From Persicaria tinctoria (taxonomy: Eukaryota; Streptophyta; Magnoliopsida; Caryophyllales; Polygonaceae): a stretch of DNA of 64,000 nucleotides. The stretch is from assembly GCA_037127255.1 (NCBI GenBank), contig JBANSL010000016.1:3536501-3600500 (forward strand), written 5' to 3'. The notes beneath the pieces were generated by a model. It was not told where the DNA came from, did no database searches, and saw only the letters and a list, made by a program, of their open reading frames with translations. Numbering within the stretch: position 1 is the stretch's first letter; the number at the start of each line of letters is the position of its first letter. The translations under genes and the position numbers were made by a program. Shown here piece by piece: positions 11,931 to 24,011 of the stretch.

Positions 11931-12108
11931 TATTAGGATATATTATTAGTAGGATATTTTTCTATCCTTTGTGATTATGTAATCTTTCCATATCCGTCAT
12001 GTATATCTTCTAGTGCCTTGGAGCCTACGATTTTGTAACTATATATTCATTCATGAGATCAATGAGAAATCAAGAAATACAATTCACAAAACCCTAGCAT
12101 TGTTTACA
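11931..12108 (+). repeat. 5' LTR of copia 1
   Basis: Positions 11942-12108 are identical to 16497-16663. The left limit at 11931 rests on the 5-bp target duplication and on the same TATTAGGATA start in element 2. It ends in tttaca next to the primer binding site. Confidence 0.7.
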
Positions 12109-12159
12109 TGGTATCAGCCTAAACCCGATCTTCCAAACCTTCCGCCGTCGCCGCCCATC

Positions 12160-15100
12160 ATGTCTGCCGACGATACTCCTCCCTCCACTGCCTCCACCAG
12201 CCCTGACCCCAACGCCGATTCTATTTCCGGCACCAGGTCCTCCGGCAACATCCTCCTTGCTGCGGCTGGGACCGGCCCTCTTCCGGCCCTTCAATTTCCC
12301 AATCTCAATGTTCGCCTTGATCGCTCTAATTACACCCTCTGGCGACATACCATCAAATCTGCCCTGGAAGCCTTTGATCTTGAATCCTTTCTCCTTAAAA
12401 CTGACGCTCCTGCAAGCACCCTTGATGCTCCGTCCGGATCTACAGATCCGCCACCACCCAACCCGGCCTTTGCCCCCTGGAAGAAGAAGGACCGTCTTGT
12501 TCTCCTTTGGATCAGGTCAACTCTCACCACCCCGCTCCTTGCCCATGTTGCTCGTGCTCAAACCACTCATGAAGCCTGGGCAATTCTTGAGCGCATGTTT
12601 TTTGCCCAGACTAGAGCCCGTCGGATGCATCTCAAGCAACAGATGCAAAACTTACCAAAGGGTTCTCTCAGTATCCTTGAGTACGTCGAGAAAAAGCGTT
12701 CCTTTTCTGATGCTCTCGCAGAATGCTCCTACATTGTTTCCGACGCTGATTTCGTCCAATGTGTTCTCAATGGCCTTGGTTCATCCTATTCGGCCTTCCT
12801 CACTTCTTACAACATGCAGAAGGATCCGATTTCGTCTGATGAACTTCTCGGCCTCCTTCTTCGAGAAGAGGAGCACATCGCTGCCTCTCTCGCACCAGCC
12901 TCTGACTCGACTCTCTCGGCTAATGTTGCCAGTCGTGGGGGCCGCTCATCCCAATCAGCTGGCCGTCCAGAACAACCTTCCACTGATCCCTCTCGTCCGC
13001 GCCCCCAGTGTCAGATTTGCACCAGAACTGGTCATGAGGCCGTCAATTGCCGGCAACGCCTCAACACCAGTGACTTCCCTCCAACAAACACCACCAGTGG
13101 TCGTCGTGGCGGTCGATGAGGTGGTCGTAGGGGCGACGGTAGGCCTGGCAGTGGCTCCAGCAGCGACCGCGACACCTCGCAGCAGTCCGATCAACAGCAC
13201 TTCCAACCATTTCAGCACTCTTCCGCACCACCACAGCGCCACGCCTACAACATTGGGGCTCCTCCATCCACGCTGGTTGATCCCAACTGGTACTTTGATT
13301 CTGGGGCAACCAACCATGTGACTGCTGATTTCGGTAACCTTTATGTTCACTCTGATTACACTGGCAATGAAGGTCTGCAGGTGGGCAATGGTATGTCCCT
13401 TCCTATTACGTATTTGGGTTCTTCATTCTTGCCTGCTAACCCTAAACCTCTTCGTTTGCATAATATTCTATTTGTCCCTCAAATTAGCAAAAGTCTTTTG
13501 AGCGTTTCACAATTAACAAAAGACAACAATGTCTACGTGATTTTTTACCCATCTGCTTGCTTTGTCAAGGACATGCAGGGTCGCACCCTCCTCAAAGGAA
13601 TCGTTGAGAACGGGTTTTACCATCTTCAGCCACCTGACCCTTCTCGGCCACCCCACACTGCCTTTCTCGGAGAAAGAACCAGTCTTCAGACATGGCATGA
13701 GCGTCTTGGTCATCCGCATGAGTCTGTCTTTCGTCGTTTAGTCTCTAGATTTCAGTTACCAGTGTCTTTGAATAATCTTAAAACAGTTTGTGAGTCCTGT
13801 CAACTTGGGAAGAGTCATCGACTCCCTCTCAACAGTCCCCATGAGTCCAGTCAGTCTCCTTTTGATCTTGTGTACTCTGATGTTTGGGGCCCTGCCCCTG
13901 TTGCATCCTTTAATGGCAATTCCTATTTTTTAATATTTGTGGATGATCATACCAAATTTGTCTAGATTTATTTTCTGTCTCAAAAATCACAGGTTCTTCA
14001 TCATGTTCAGTGAATATCGTAATGTCTCCTCCTTTCTTCAGTCACAGGGTATCATACACAGAGTCTCATGTCCTCACACCCAATCTCAAAATGGCGCAGC
14101 TGAACGTCGTCATAGGACTATTGTCGAAAAAGGCCTTGCCATGCTCTCTCATGTGAGGCTCCCTCAGAGCTTTTGGGAGCATGCTTTTCACACCTCTGTC
14201 TATCTTCACAATAGGACCCTCACTCCTGTTTTACATTACAAGTCTCCCTTTGAGAGTCTTTATGGCAAAACACCTGATTACAAATTTCTTAAGACCTTCG
14301 GTTGTCTCTGTTATCCGTTCCTGCGCCCTTACACCTCCAACAAATTGGAGTTTCGGTCATCCCCTTGCATTTTCATTGGCTACAGTTCTAAACACAAAGG
14401 GTATTTGTGTCTTCATGTTCCCACCAATCGAGTCTATGTTGCTCGCCATGTCATGTTTGATGAAGCCACATTCCCCTATCCGTCCTATCGCCTTGCTCTC
14501 TCGCCCACCCCAGCCACGGACTGTGATCTCCCAACCCTGTCACTCCTACAGCAAGCCTCGTCCCCTTGGCTACCATCACCCTCTCCCTCGCCATTACCCT
14601 CTCCGTCGTCCACCCTCCCCTCGGCTGTCTCCGATAAGTCATGGCCTTCTCCCCATCCGATACAGCAGCCCCCTTCCCCTGATCTCCCTACAGCCGTCAC
14701 CCCCAACACCACCCCTAGCTCGGTTTCTCGATCCCTGGAGGGGGAGCTTGCGGCTCAGACGTCTCCGGATCATGGTAAGTCTCCTTCTCCTGTTATAGAG
14801 GAGCACCCCGTTGCTCCATCTTACTTTCGCCCTGCTGCTGATAGCACCCATCCCATGCAAACTCGAGCTCAAACAAACAAATTGAAACCCAAAGCTCACA
14901 TTACCTCCAATCACCCTCTGCCCGCTACTCCTGATTTATACAATGAACCCAAAACCTTTCTTCAAGCCTCCAAATCGCCTGAGTGGCAGCATGCTATGCA
15001 GGTTGAGTTTGATGCCCTTATTCGTAATGGGACGTGGACGCTCGTACCGTGTCCTCTGCATGTTAACATTGTTGGTTGTAAGTGGGTTTACAGGATCAAG

Positions 15101-16471
15101 CGTCGTGTTGATGGCTCCGTTGAGCGCTACAAAGCTCGCCTTGTCGCCAAGGGCTTCAATCAGGAGGAAGGTGTTGATTACTTTGACACATTCAGTCCGG
15201 TCATTAAGCCAACCACCATTCGCATTGTCCTCTCTCTGGCTCTTCATCAGTCTTAGCCTCTCAGACAGGTTGACATCAACAATGCCTTTCTCAATGGTGA
15301 CCTCTCCGAACAGGTGTACATGGCGCAGCCTCCAGGCTTTGTCGATCAGTCTCATCCTAACTCTGTCTGTCTGCCGCGCAAGGCCCTTTATGGTCTGAAA
15401 CAAGCACCTCGCGCCTGGTTCACCAAACTTCGCCAGTTTCTCCTACAGCATCGCTTCCGCCCCTGCCAGTCCGACACCTCCCTGTTCATTCGTCGCCAAG
15501 GTTCATCGACTCTCCTGATTCTGGTCTATGTTGATGATCTTATTATTACTGGATCTGTGCCTGCAGAGATCGACACCTTTGTTGCGCTTCTTAATCAAGC
15601 ATTCTCTCTCCGTGATTTGGGTGATCTCCATTATTTTTTGGGTATCGAATTGGTACGACATCCGACTCAGATCCTTTTGTCTCAGCAGAAGTATATTCGT
15701 GATCTCCTATTGCGTAGCAAGATGCATGATGCTCGCCCTATTTCGTCTCCAGCTGAGACGGCCTCTCGCCTTGTCCGTGATGGGGATCCTCACTCGGATC
15801 CTCACCTCTACAGGAGCATTGTTGGTGCCCCTCAATACGCGACCATTACTCGACCTGAAATCTCATATGCAGTTAACCGGGTATGTCAGTTCATGCACTC
15901 TCCCACTGAGGTTCATTGGTCCACTGTCAAACGGATTCTTCGGTATCTGAAGGGTACTCTTTCGTCCGGCCTTGTTCTTCGCCCACTCGCTGACGCCCGT
16001 CTTGTGGCGTTCTCTGATGCCGGTTGGGCTTCTGATGGTGACGATTGCCGATCTCAGCACGGTTTTGCCATCTATTATGGGGGTAATCTTATCAGTTGGG
16101 CATCTAAGAAGCAAAATGTTGTCGCCAAATCCAGCACTGAAGCCGAGTATAGGGCTATCGCCTTTGCCGCTACTGAACTCATCTGGATTCAGCAATTGCT
16201 ATCTGAGTTGCGTGCTCCAGCTGCTCTACCTCCCATCATTTTATGTGATAACTTAAGTGCAACTTACATGTCCGCCAATCCAGTTTTTCATCAGCGGTCC
16301 AAGCACATCAAAATTGATTACTACTTTGTTCGTGAGCAAGTTGATGATGGCTCTCTTACTGTTCGGTATGTTCCAGGTCAAGATCAAATTGCAGACATCT
16401 TCACGAAAGCGGTCGGCACTGCTCGCTTTCTCTCCCTGCGCTCCAAGCTCCATGTTCGTGATCCTCCATGA
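12160..16471 (+). pseudogene. copia 1 gag-pol, three stops and one deletion
   Basis: Gag starts at the ATG at 12160 and carries the knuckle CQICTRTGHEAVNC. A TGA at 13117-13119 interrupts it in frame. The protease motif is WYFDSGATNHVT (about 13290), integrase has an HHCC zinc region and DVWGP, then a TAG at 13963 and a deletion near 14012 that changes frame and removes the second catalytic aspartate of the integrase. The NGAAERRHRT glutamate motif remains. Reverse transcriptase has a TAG at 15254, then YVDDLIITGS, and RNase H runs to the stop at 16471 (ADIFTKAV). It cannot encode a working polyprotein. Confidence 0.85.
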
Positions 16472-16496
16472 GCTTGCGATTATGTAATCTTTTGTG

Positions 16497-16663
16497 ATTA
16501 TTAGTAGGATATTTTTCTATCCTTTGTGATTATGTAATCTTTCCATATCCGTCATGTATATCTTCTAGTGCCTTGGAGCCTACGATTTTGTAACTATATA
16601 TTCATTCATGAGATCAATGAGAAATCAAGAAATACAATTCACAAAACCCTAGCATTGTTTACA
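16497..16663 (+). repeat. 3' LTR of copia 1 (5' edge altered)
   Basis: Identical over 167 bp to the 5' LTR. The first 11 bases of the 5' LTR are missing; instead gattatgtaatctttt, a repeat of internal LTR sequence, precedes it at 16478. Confidence 0.85.
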
Positions 16664-16668
16664 TTTAT

Positions 16669-16832
16669 CAATTTGGGGGCGATCTATCGCGTTGATCAGG
16701 TTGGTGATCGCATCAATTCATTTTATTTTATTTTTTCTGAATTTCTGGGCTTAATTGTTCGATTGATTGCTGTTCGAATTGGTTGTTATTACCGTTGAAA
16801 TCATTAGCTTAGTTTCTTAAGTCTTTGATTTC
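16669..16832. other. Host sequence between copia 1 and copia 2
   Basis: A short remnant of the insertion target. With 21498-21990 it forms the sequence that both copia elements invaded. No coding content is seen. The last five bases (atttc) are the target duplication of element 2. Confidence 0.5.
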
Positions 16833-17008
16833 TATTAGGATAGAAAGTAGAAACACATCTTTTATTTTTTATAAAGTTGTATCTTTCCATATCTTCTTAT
16901 GTATATTCTATCTTGGGAGATCCTTGATCTCCAAGCATTGTAATCCTAAATATTTTCATATTGTCAATGAAGGAAATTAACCTTTCTCACACACATTAAA
17001 TCTCTATA
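16833..17008 (+). repeat. 5' LTR of copia 2
   Basis: Begins TATTAGGATA after the target duplication and ends ctctata, so neither end is the usual TG...CA. It is matched by 21342-21497. Confidence 0.7.
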
Positions 17009-17073
17009 TGGTATCAGCCTAACATTTGATCCTCTTCCGCACCTAACCCTAGCCCCTTCCTTTTCGAGTCACC

Positions 17074-20000
17074 ATATCGACCGAGTCCTCCTCCTCTTCC
17101 ACATCGATCCCCGCCACCAAGACCGATAATCTCAACCCCCTTCAGACCGCCACCGTTCTTTCCTCTCCCACCATCAGCCTCCCCGATTTCACCATCAAGC
17201 TTGAAAGAACCAATTACACTGTTTGGCGTCAAACCGTCAAATCTGTCCTTGAATCCTATGAACTCGACTCTTTCCTCACATCGGATTCTGCTCCTCCCAC
17301 GCACCTCCTGTTGTCGACCCCAATTGATGGCGAATCTTCCGCTCTACCGGCTGCCGACCCCGCCTTTGTCGTTTGGAAGCGCAAGGATTGTCTCATCTTG
17401 TTATGGATTCGATCCACTATCTTCGCTCCCCTCCTTGCCCGTATTGCTAGAGCTGCTACCGCCTCTTCTTCTTGGGCCACCCTTGAGCGGATGTTTCATG
17501 CCCAGATGAAGGCTCGTGAGATGCATCTGAAGCAACAGATGCAGTCCTTTGTCAAAGGCAATCTATCTATCATTGAGTACTTTGAGAAAAAGTGCTCCTT
17601 TGTTGATTCCCTTGCCGAGTGCAACCATGTTGTACCCGATGATGACTTCGTTGCGTGCGTCCTTCATGGTTTGGATACCTCGTTCAATGCCTTTCGGACC
17701 TCCTTTCATATGCAGCCTAGACCTATTACCTCCGATGATCTCTTCGGCCTACTTCTACAAGAGGAAGATCGTCAAAATCAGTCCTTACAGACTCTCCAAG
17801 ATCAGCAGCCGTCGGCCAGCAGGGCAGCTCTCTCTCTCAGCAGCCCTCAAACCGCTCTCGCGGGCCCTTTGCTGCCACCGATTCTTCACCTACTGAGCGC
17901 ACTCGTGCTCCCTGCCAGATCTGCAAATGCACCAACCACGAGGCACTCAACTCTTTCAGTGCCTCAACGTCGCAGATTTCCCTCCCACCTACCATCGTCC
18001 ATCCTCACAGACCCAAGGATCGGGTGGTCCTCGCGACAGATCCACCTCCAGCCGATCCGGCCCCTCCCAACGCCACGCCTACAACACCATGGTCCCGCCA
18101 TCGGCTATTGTTGATCCCGCTTGGTACGTTGATTCGGGTGCCACCAATCACATCACCAATGACTTTGGAACATGTCTGTGAGCGCCGACTACTCCGACAA
18201 TGATGGTCTCCAGGTTGGCAACGGTATGTCCCTTCCTATTGCGAAATTGGGAAAGTCTATTTTGCCAGCCCAGAATCGCATTCTGCAACTCCATAATGTC
18301 CTATTTGTTCCTCAAATAACAAAAAATTTACTCAGTAGTGTATCTCAATTAACTCGTGACAATGATGTCTACATGCTATTTTATCGCTCATGTTGCTTTC
18401 TGATGGATTTGCAGGGTCGGGCGCTCCTAAAAGGAACCGTTGAGAATGGACTTTATCGGCTTGGTGCTCATATACCGTCGTCCTCACCCTCTCCTCACCG
18501 TGTCTTCCTTGATGAATGAACCAGTCTCCAGACTTGGCATCATCACCTCGGTCACCCTCATGAGTACGTCCTCTCTTCGTCGTCTAGTCTCTTGCTTTAA
18601 ATTGCCCGTTTCTGTCAACAATTTACATTCTATTTGAATTGTGAGTCTTGTTAGTTAGGAAAGAGTCATCGTTTACCATTACAAAACTCTCATCAGTCTA
18701 GTTTAATTCCCTTTGAATTAGTTTATTCATATGTTTGGGGTCCTGCCCCCTTTGCTTCTATCAATTCGAATCGTTATTTCTTGAAATTTGTTGATGATTG
18801 CACCAAATTTGTGTGGATATATTTCCTATCTCAAAAATCCCAGGTCCTACACACTTTTCAAATGTTTCAAAAGATGATTGAGACCCAATTCTCCACAAAA
18901 ATCAACATCTCCAAACTGATTGGGGTGGTAAATATCGAAATGTCTCCACATATTTACAAACACAAGGCATTCTGCATCGTGTCTCTTGTCCACACACTCA
19001 ATCTCAAAATGGCGCAGCAGAACGACGTCATCACACTATTATCGAGAAAGGTCTTGCCCTTCTCGCTCATACCAAGATGCCAACTTGTCATTGGGAACAT
19101 GCATTTCAGACTTCTGTCTACCTTCACAACCGTACACTTACCTTAATTCTCAACAACAAATCACCTTATGAATGTCTATTTGCGAAATGTCCGGACTATG
19201 GGTTTCTCAAGTCCTTCGGTTGTTTATGCTACCCATTCCTGCGCCCCTACAACGCCAACAAGCTTGAGTACCGATCCCTTCCCTATGTCTTCGTTGGCTA
19301 CAACTCCAAACACAAAGGGTATATGTGCTTTCATGTCCCAACTCGTCGTCTCTAAATCGCTCGTCGACATGTCATCTTTGATGAGTCGGTGTTTCCATAC
19401 CCATCCCATGCTTCACCCACTCCTACAGCGCATACCCCATCGGTCTCCACCACACCTCTGTCTGTCCCCCAAGAAGCCGCCTCCATACTTCCGGCACCAC
19501 AGCCGGATCACATCATCCCTCCTCCCATCCTATTCCAGCTCGACACCGAGGACACCCAGCTGGCATCACCCACACCACTCTCGGCGTCTCCTGGGGCTTC
19601 CGATTCTGAGACCTCTTCATCATCACGAGATACATCCACCGATGCCAACTCTTCCTCCGCCTCTCCCTCACCACCACCATCTCCACCTCCGCCTCCGCAA
19701 CCCACTCGACAGAGTACCCGACAACGTCAGCAATCCGTCCTTCTCAAGGACTTTGTTTGTGGCAAACCTAAAGCCCTCACCACTACAAAACACCCGCTAC
19801 CACCCTCCCCGGATCACTATCCTGAACCAAAAACATTCATTCAGGCCTCAAAACTTCCCGAATGGCAGAATGCGATGCAGGTTGAATATGATGCGCTCAT
19901 TCGTAATGGGACTTGAGACATTGTCCTGTGTCATCCTAAGACTAACATTGTTGGGTGTAAGTGGGTGTACATGATCAAGTGTCATACAGATGGTTCAATT

Positions 20001-21334
20001 GAGCGTCACAAAGCACGGTTGGTTGCGAAAGGCTTCAATCAAGAGGAGAGAGTGGACTATTTCGACACTTTTAGCCCAGTGATCAAACCGACCATCATCC
20101 GTGTCATCCTTTGTCTCGCCACCACTCACAGATGGCCATTGTGTCAGGTAGACATTAATAATGCCTTTCTGAACGGTGACCTCTCTGGACAGCTTTACAT
20201 GGATCAACCTCCTGGCTTCGTTGACCGTACTCGGCCTACACATGTCTGTCGACTCAAAAAGGCCATGTATGGCCTCAAACAGACACCGCGAGCTTGGTTC
20301 ACCAAGATCAAGCTCTTTCTTCGAAAGCATCACTTTTCGGCATGCAAATTCGACTCCTCTCTCTTTATTTGTCGGGCTCATGGTTTCACTCAATTGGTCA
20401 TTATTTATGTTGACGATCTTATTATCACTGGCTCCTCTCAATCAGCTATTGATCAGTTTGTTCTTCGCCTGAATAACGCATTCTCTCTGCGTGATTTAGG
20501 CGCATTGCACTATTTTATCGGCATTGAACTACTTCCCCAGGATGGTGCTATTTTGTTGACTCAGCATAAGTACATTCGAGACTTGCTTCTTCGCAGCAAG
20601 ATGACAGACGCTCGCCCCATCGCATCTCCTGCCGAGCCCGAGTCTCGCCTGGTCCAAACTGGTGATCCAATCGTCGATCCTCATTTATATCAGAGCATTG
20701 TTGGTGCTCTACAATATGTCACCATCACGCGTCCGGAGATATCTTATGTCGTCAATAGAGTGTGCCGGTTCATGCATAACCCCATAGAAATTCATTGGTC
20801 TGCTATCAAGCGCATCCTGCGCTACCTCAAAGGCACTTTGTCTCACGGTCTCCGTCTCCGAGCAGCCACCAAAGCTCGATTAGTTGCCTTCACCGATGTC
20901 GGAATGACTGCCGATTTCAACACAGCTTCGCCATCTTTTATGGTGGCAACCTCGTCAGTTGGTCTTCCCAAAAGAAAAAGGTGGTTGCTCGATCTAGCAC
21001 TGAGGCCGAGTATCGTGCCATCGCCTTGACCGCAGCTGAACTCCTTTGGCTTCGCCAACTTCTGGCCGAGCTCCAGGCACTAGTAGTGGGCTCTCCGACT
21101 GTCCTATGTGACAACCTCAGTGCCACGTACATGTCTACCAATCCTATTTTGCATCAACGGTCCAAGCATATTCTCATTGACTATTTCTTCGTTCGTGAAC
21201 AAGTAGAGGTTGGTGACCTTGTTGTCCGTCATATTTGCTCCTTGGATCAGATTGCAGACATCTTCACCAAGGCCCTTGGAAGTGGCCGTTTCATTACGCT
21301 TCGTGACAAGCTTCATGTGCACTCTCCGCCATGA
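17074..21334 (+). pseudogene. copia 2 gag-pol, multiply frameshifted
   Basis: The expected Gag start reads ATA at 17074-17076 in place of ATG, in frame with ERTNYTVWRQTVKS. The frame changes in the zinc knuckle (about 17913-17950), again near 18172, and a stop follows VFLDE at 18519. The protease motif is WYVDSGATNHIT. The integrase and linker carry further stops (for example after TRRL, about 19355, and a TGA at 19914-19916). Reverse transcriptase is well preserved (YVDDLIITGS, 19965-20900) and RNase H resumes in another frame and ends at 21334 (ADIFTKALG). It is non-functional. Confidence 0.8.
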
Positions 21335-21341
21335 GCTTGCA

Positions 21342-21497
21342 GGGGTATCTTTTATTTTGATAAAGTTGTATCTTTCCATATCTTCTTAGGTATATATCCT
21401 ATCTTGGGAGATCCTTGATTTCCAAGCATTGTAACCCTATATATTTTCATATTGTCAATGAATGAAATTAAGCTTTCTCACACATTAAATCTCTATA
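21342..21497 (+). repeat. 3' LTR of copia 2
   Basis: Matches the 5' LTR apart from about ten substitutions and the absence of about 22 bp near its start. It ends ctctata before the target duplication atttc. Confidence 0.75.
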
Positions 21498-21502
21498 ATT
21501 TC

Positions 21503-22085
21503 TTTGCATTTATGAAATCCTAGAGATTGAAATGCTTTCTTGATTGCTTAGTGGCTTTTGGGTGCTCGTCAGTTCTTGCTTCTCGTTTTTGTCTTGTTTG
21601 CCATTGGGGTTTCGAATTTCTGTATTTGGTTCCTTAATCGATTTACTAATTTGTTCATATAATTGGGGCTTTCTGTCGTAAGTTCTTGCTGTATTTGGTT
21701 CCTTAAGCAGCTTTGGGTGTTTGAATTTGGAATTGCGAGTCGTTCATTGTTGTCAATTATGAATTTGACCAAGCTCTCATGTGTCTGCTGATTGCGTTCC
21801 TTTTTCTTTCTTTGAATCTTTTTTTTATTTGGTAAATAGGGGGGCTAAAGCCCCATAGTATTATTATGGCGAAATAGACAGTTCAGACTTCAGAATGAGC
21901 GGGATACAAAATATCTTTCTTTGAATCTCTAATTTCAAGTCAATGCGTTTCTTTCTTAATTTGAACCTGTCTTCGTAGGCTAGATTCTATATGCCAAAAT
22001 TGATATCATAGAAATAACTATCAACAATCAATCATACATTATTTATATATATGGAAATAATATTATAGATAGATAGATAGATAGG
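21503..22085 (-). other. Duplicate of zinc-knuckle gene leader/intron sequence
   Basis: No gene. Around 21583-21623 the sequence, reverse complemented, matches the repeats at about 39690 and 39838-39880 in the leader of the zinc-knuckle gene at about 36 of 41 bases. The phrase gcatttatgaaatc at 21506 also recurs there. The right-hand end (about 21990-22085) matches upstream sequence of F-box copy 3. This is a relic of the duplicated neighbourhood. Confidence 0.6.
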
Positions 22086-22094
22086 TTATATATA

Positions 22095-23948
22095 GGGTGT
22101 TTTTGCTAAATAACTTATTTTGAACCTTTAATTAAATAATTAACACCCAAATTAATTTTATTAGGTAGGCTAGCACCCTTCTCAATCGGTCAACATTGAC
22201 CGTTGACTGATCAACGTTGACCGTTGACTTTTCCGTTTTTTTTTTCTTTTTTTTTTTAAATAAACCAATTGATGCCACTTTTTTTGATGTCATTTTTAAT
22301 AATGTTTTGATGCTAAATTTTTAATTACATTTTTTTTCTTTAATGTGATGCCACTTTTTAAAGTAGCGTTTTTGATGTTATGTGATGCCACTTTTTTCAA
22401 ACGTTGATGACATTTTTGTTTACTGTGATGTTATGTGGACCATTGATGCCTTTTTTTACTATTGACTACTGATGACACTTTTTTATGTCAATGTTTTGAT
22501 GATATGTTTTTTTACCATGATGCCATATTTTTTCAAAGTGGTATTTTTATGACATTTTTTTTTCTTTAATGTGATGCAAGTTTTTCAAATTAGTGTTTTG
22601 ATACCATTTTTCTAATGTAATTATTTTATCTCACTTTTTTTAATCAAATCGTTTGATGCCATATTTTTTTTCAAGGTACTGTTTTCGTGGTGCCATATTT
22701 TTTCAAGGTAATGTTTAGATGACATTTTTTTCTTTAATGTGATGCAACTTTTTCAAAGCAGTGTTTTGATGCCATTTTTCTAGTGTAATTATTTGATGAT
22801 ATTTTTTTAATCAAATCGTTTGATTTTCTAATAAAATGGATTGATGACACTTTTAATGCCACTTTTTTCAAATCTTGCTAATATTTTTTTGTTTACTGTG
22901 ATGCCACATTTACCATTGATGCCATTTTTTTTTTACCGTTGACTACTGATGACACTTTTTTGATATCAATTTTTTGATGATATTTTTTTTCCCGTGATGC
23001 CATATTTTTTCAAGGTAACGTTTTGATGACAATTTTTTCTTTAATGTAATGCAACTTTTTCAAATCAGTGTTTTGATGCCATTTTTCTAATGTAATTATT
23101 TGATGCCATTTTTTTAATCAAATCGTTTGATGCCACTTTTTATTATATTTTGTAAAATATAGAAGAAGTGAATCATATAATAAAATACAAATAATTTTTT
23201 TCATTCTTATATTTATGGGTTAATTTTTGTAATTTTACAAAAATTGCTATTTATGGGTTAATTTTTGTAATTTTGTAAAATATGCTTCTTCAACCTCTTG
23301 CTTCTGTACGCTTCTTCAACCTCGGTCTTCTTCAACCTCTGCCGCCGGCCGCCGCTCGTCAATCCTCGCTCCGGCCGCCGCTCCTGGAACCCTCGCTCCG
23401 GCCGATCGACCTCGCTCGCTCCGGACGCTCCGCCGCTCGTTCCCTCCCTCGCTCCCGCGCTCGCTCGTCACCGCCTCCTTCCCTCGCTCAGATCTGGAGT
23501 CGCTCGCCCCGCCTCGCTCGTCCTCGGCCCAGATCTGGCGCCTCCACACCAGATCCGGCGCTCCCTCACCAGATCCGCCCTCCTTGGCCACCAATTCCGG
23601 CCATCCCGATCCCAAATCCCGCCGATTCGACCCCCAGCCCCCACCGACGAAGCCTCGCAAACTCCTTCCCGTTCTTGCACCTGCCCAGAAGCTTCGTCAA
23701 AGGTCTCTGACCACCCATTCCGGTCACCTCTCACCAGATCCGAGTCGGATCCACCACCCTCGCACATCGTCGAGCCGGATTCCTCACCGTGGTCGGAGGA
23801 GAAGTCCAATTAGCGTGAGAGAGAGCTAACAAGTAAGTGTTAGGGTGCTAATTTTTTTTAATTAGGTGTTATAAAGGCCAATTTATTTTTTTAGGGTGCA
23901 AATGACCTAATTGAATTAGCAATAAGTAATATTCCAACAAATTTTCTC
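22095..23948. mobile_element. 1.85-kb insertion, possible Mutator-like element
   Basis: Compared with the sequence upstream of F-box copy 3, this block is extra. It is flanked by ttatatata on both sides (22086-22094 and 23949-23957), the 9-bp length of Mutator duplications, although TA-rich flanks make this weak. The ends share imperfect inverted similarity (ctagcaccctt near 22170 and tagggtgcta near 23841). Inside are a T-rich repeated half and a GC-rich half (23290-23820) whose open frames are arginine/proline/serine-rich and unrecognised. No transposase is seen. Confidence 0.4.
22260..23130. repeat. Degenerate tandem repeat rich in gatgccattttt
   Basis: The phrases gatgccatttttctaatgta and aatcaaatcgtttgatgcca recur three or four times between about 22600 and 23130, spaced irregularly by roughly 160-300 bp, with many shorter tgatgccacttttt variants throughout. 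Confidence 0.7.
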
Positions 23949-24011
23949 TTATATATATGCCTAATTAATTATAAGCTATTCTGTGTGAATTAGGGTTGGA
24001 TTCGTCGATCG

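Larger units (their letters stand above)
11931..16663 (+). mobile_element. Ty1/copia LTR retrotransposon 1 (defective)
   Basis: Two LTR copies flank a gag-pol region in the order Gag, protease, integrase, reverse transcriptase, RNase H, which is the copia order. The primer binding site tggtatcagcct follows the 5' LTR at 12109. The putative target duplication tttat lies at 11926-11930 and 16664-16668. The 5' LTR then begins TATTAGGATA rather than TG, as does element 2. The shared 167 bp of the LTRs is identical, implying recent insertion, yet the coding region is broken in several places. The insertion target is a duplicated piece of zinc-knuckle leader sequence. Confidence 0.85.
16833..21497 (+). 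mobile_element. Ty1/copia LTR retrotransposon 2 (degenerate)
   Basis: A second copia element related in protein sequence to element 1. LTRs are at 16833-17008 and about 21342-21497, with the primer binding site tggtatcagcct at 17009. The target duplication atttc is at 16828-16832 and 21498-21502. The LTRs differ at roughly ten positions and by an indel of about 22 bp near the start, so it is older than element 1. The polypurine tract gcagggg precedes the 3' LTR. Confidence 0.85.

Noticed and set aside
11886..11941. Copia 1 5' LTR starting at tgttcctgag (11886)
   Set aside because: It would start with TG after a purine tract, but the flanking five bases ggggg do not recur after the 3' LTR, whereas tttat at 11926 does and element 2 shows the same TATTAGGATA start. 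Kept as an alternative only.
12257..13321. 354-codon alternative frame over copia 1 gag
   Set aside because: The Gag zinc knuckle and domain signatures are in the other frame; this one is a leucine/proline-rich shadow.
23282..23829. Overlapping plus-strand frames of 142, 171 and 81 codons in a GC-rich block
   Set aside because: Several frames are open at once because of base composition, all are arginine/proline/serine-rich, and none has a domain; treated as possible cargo, not as a gene.
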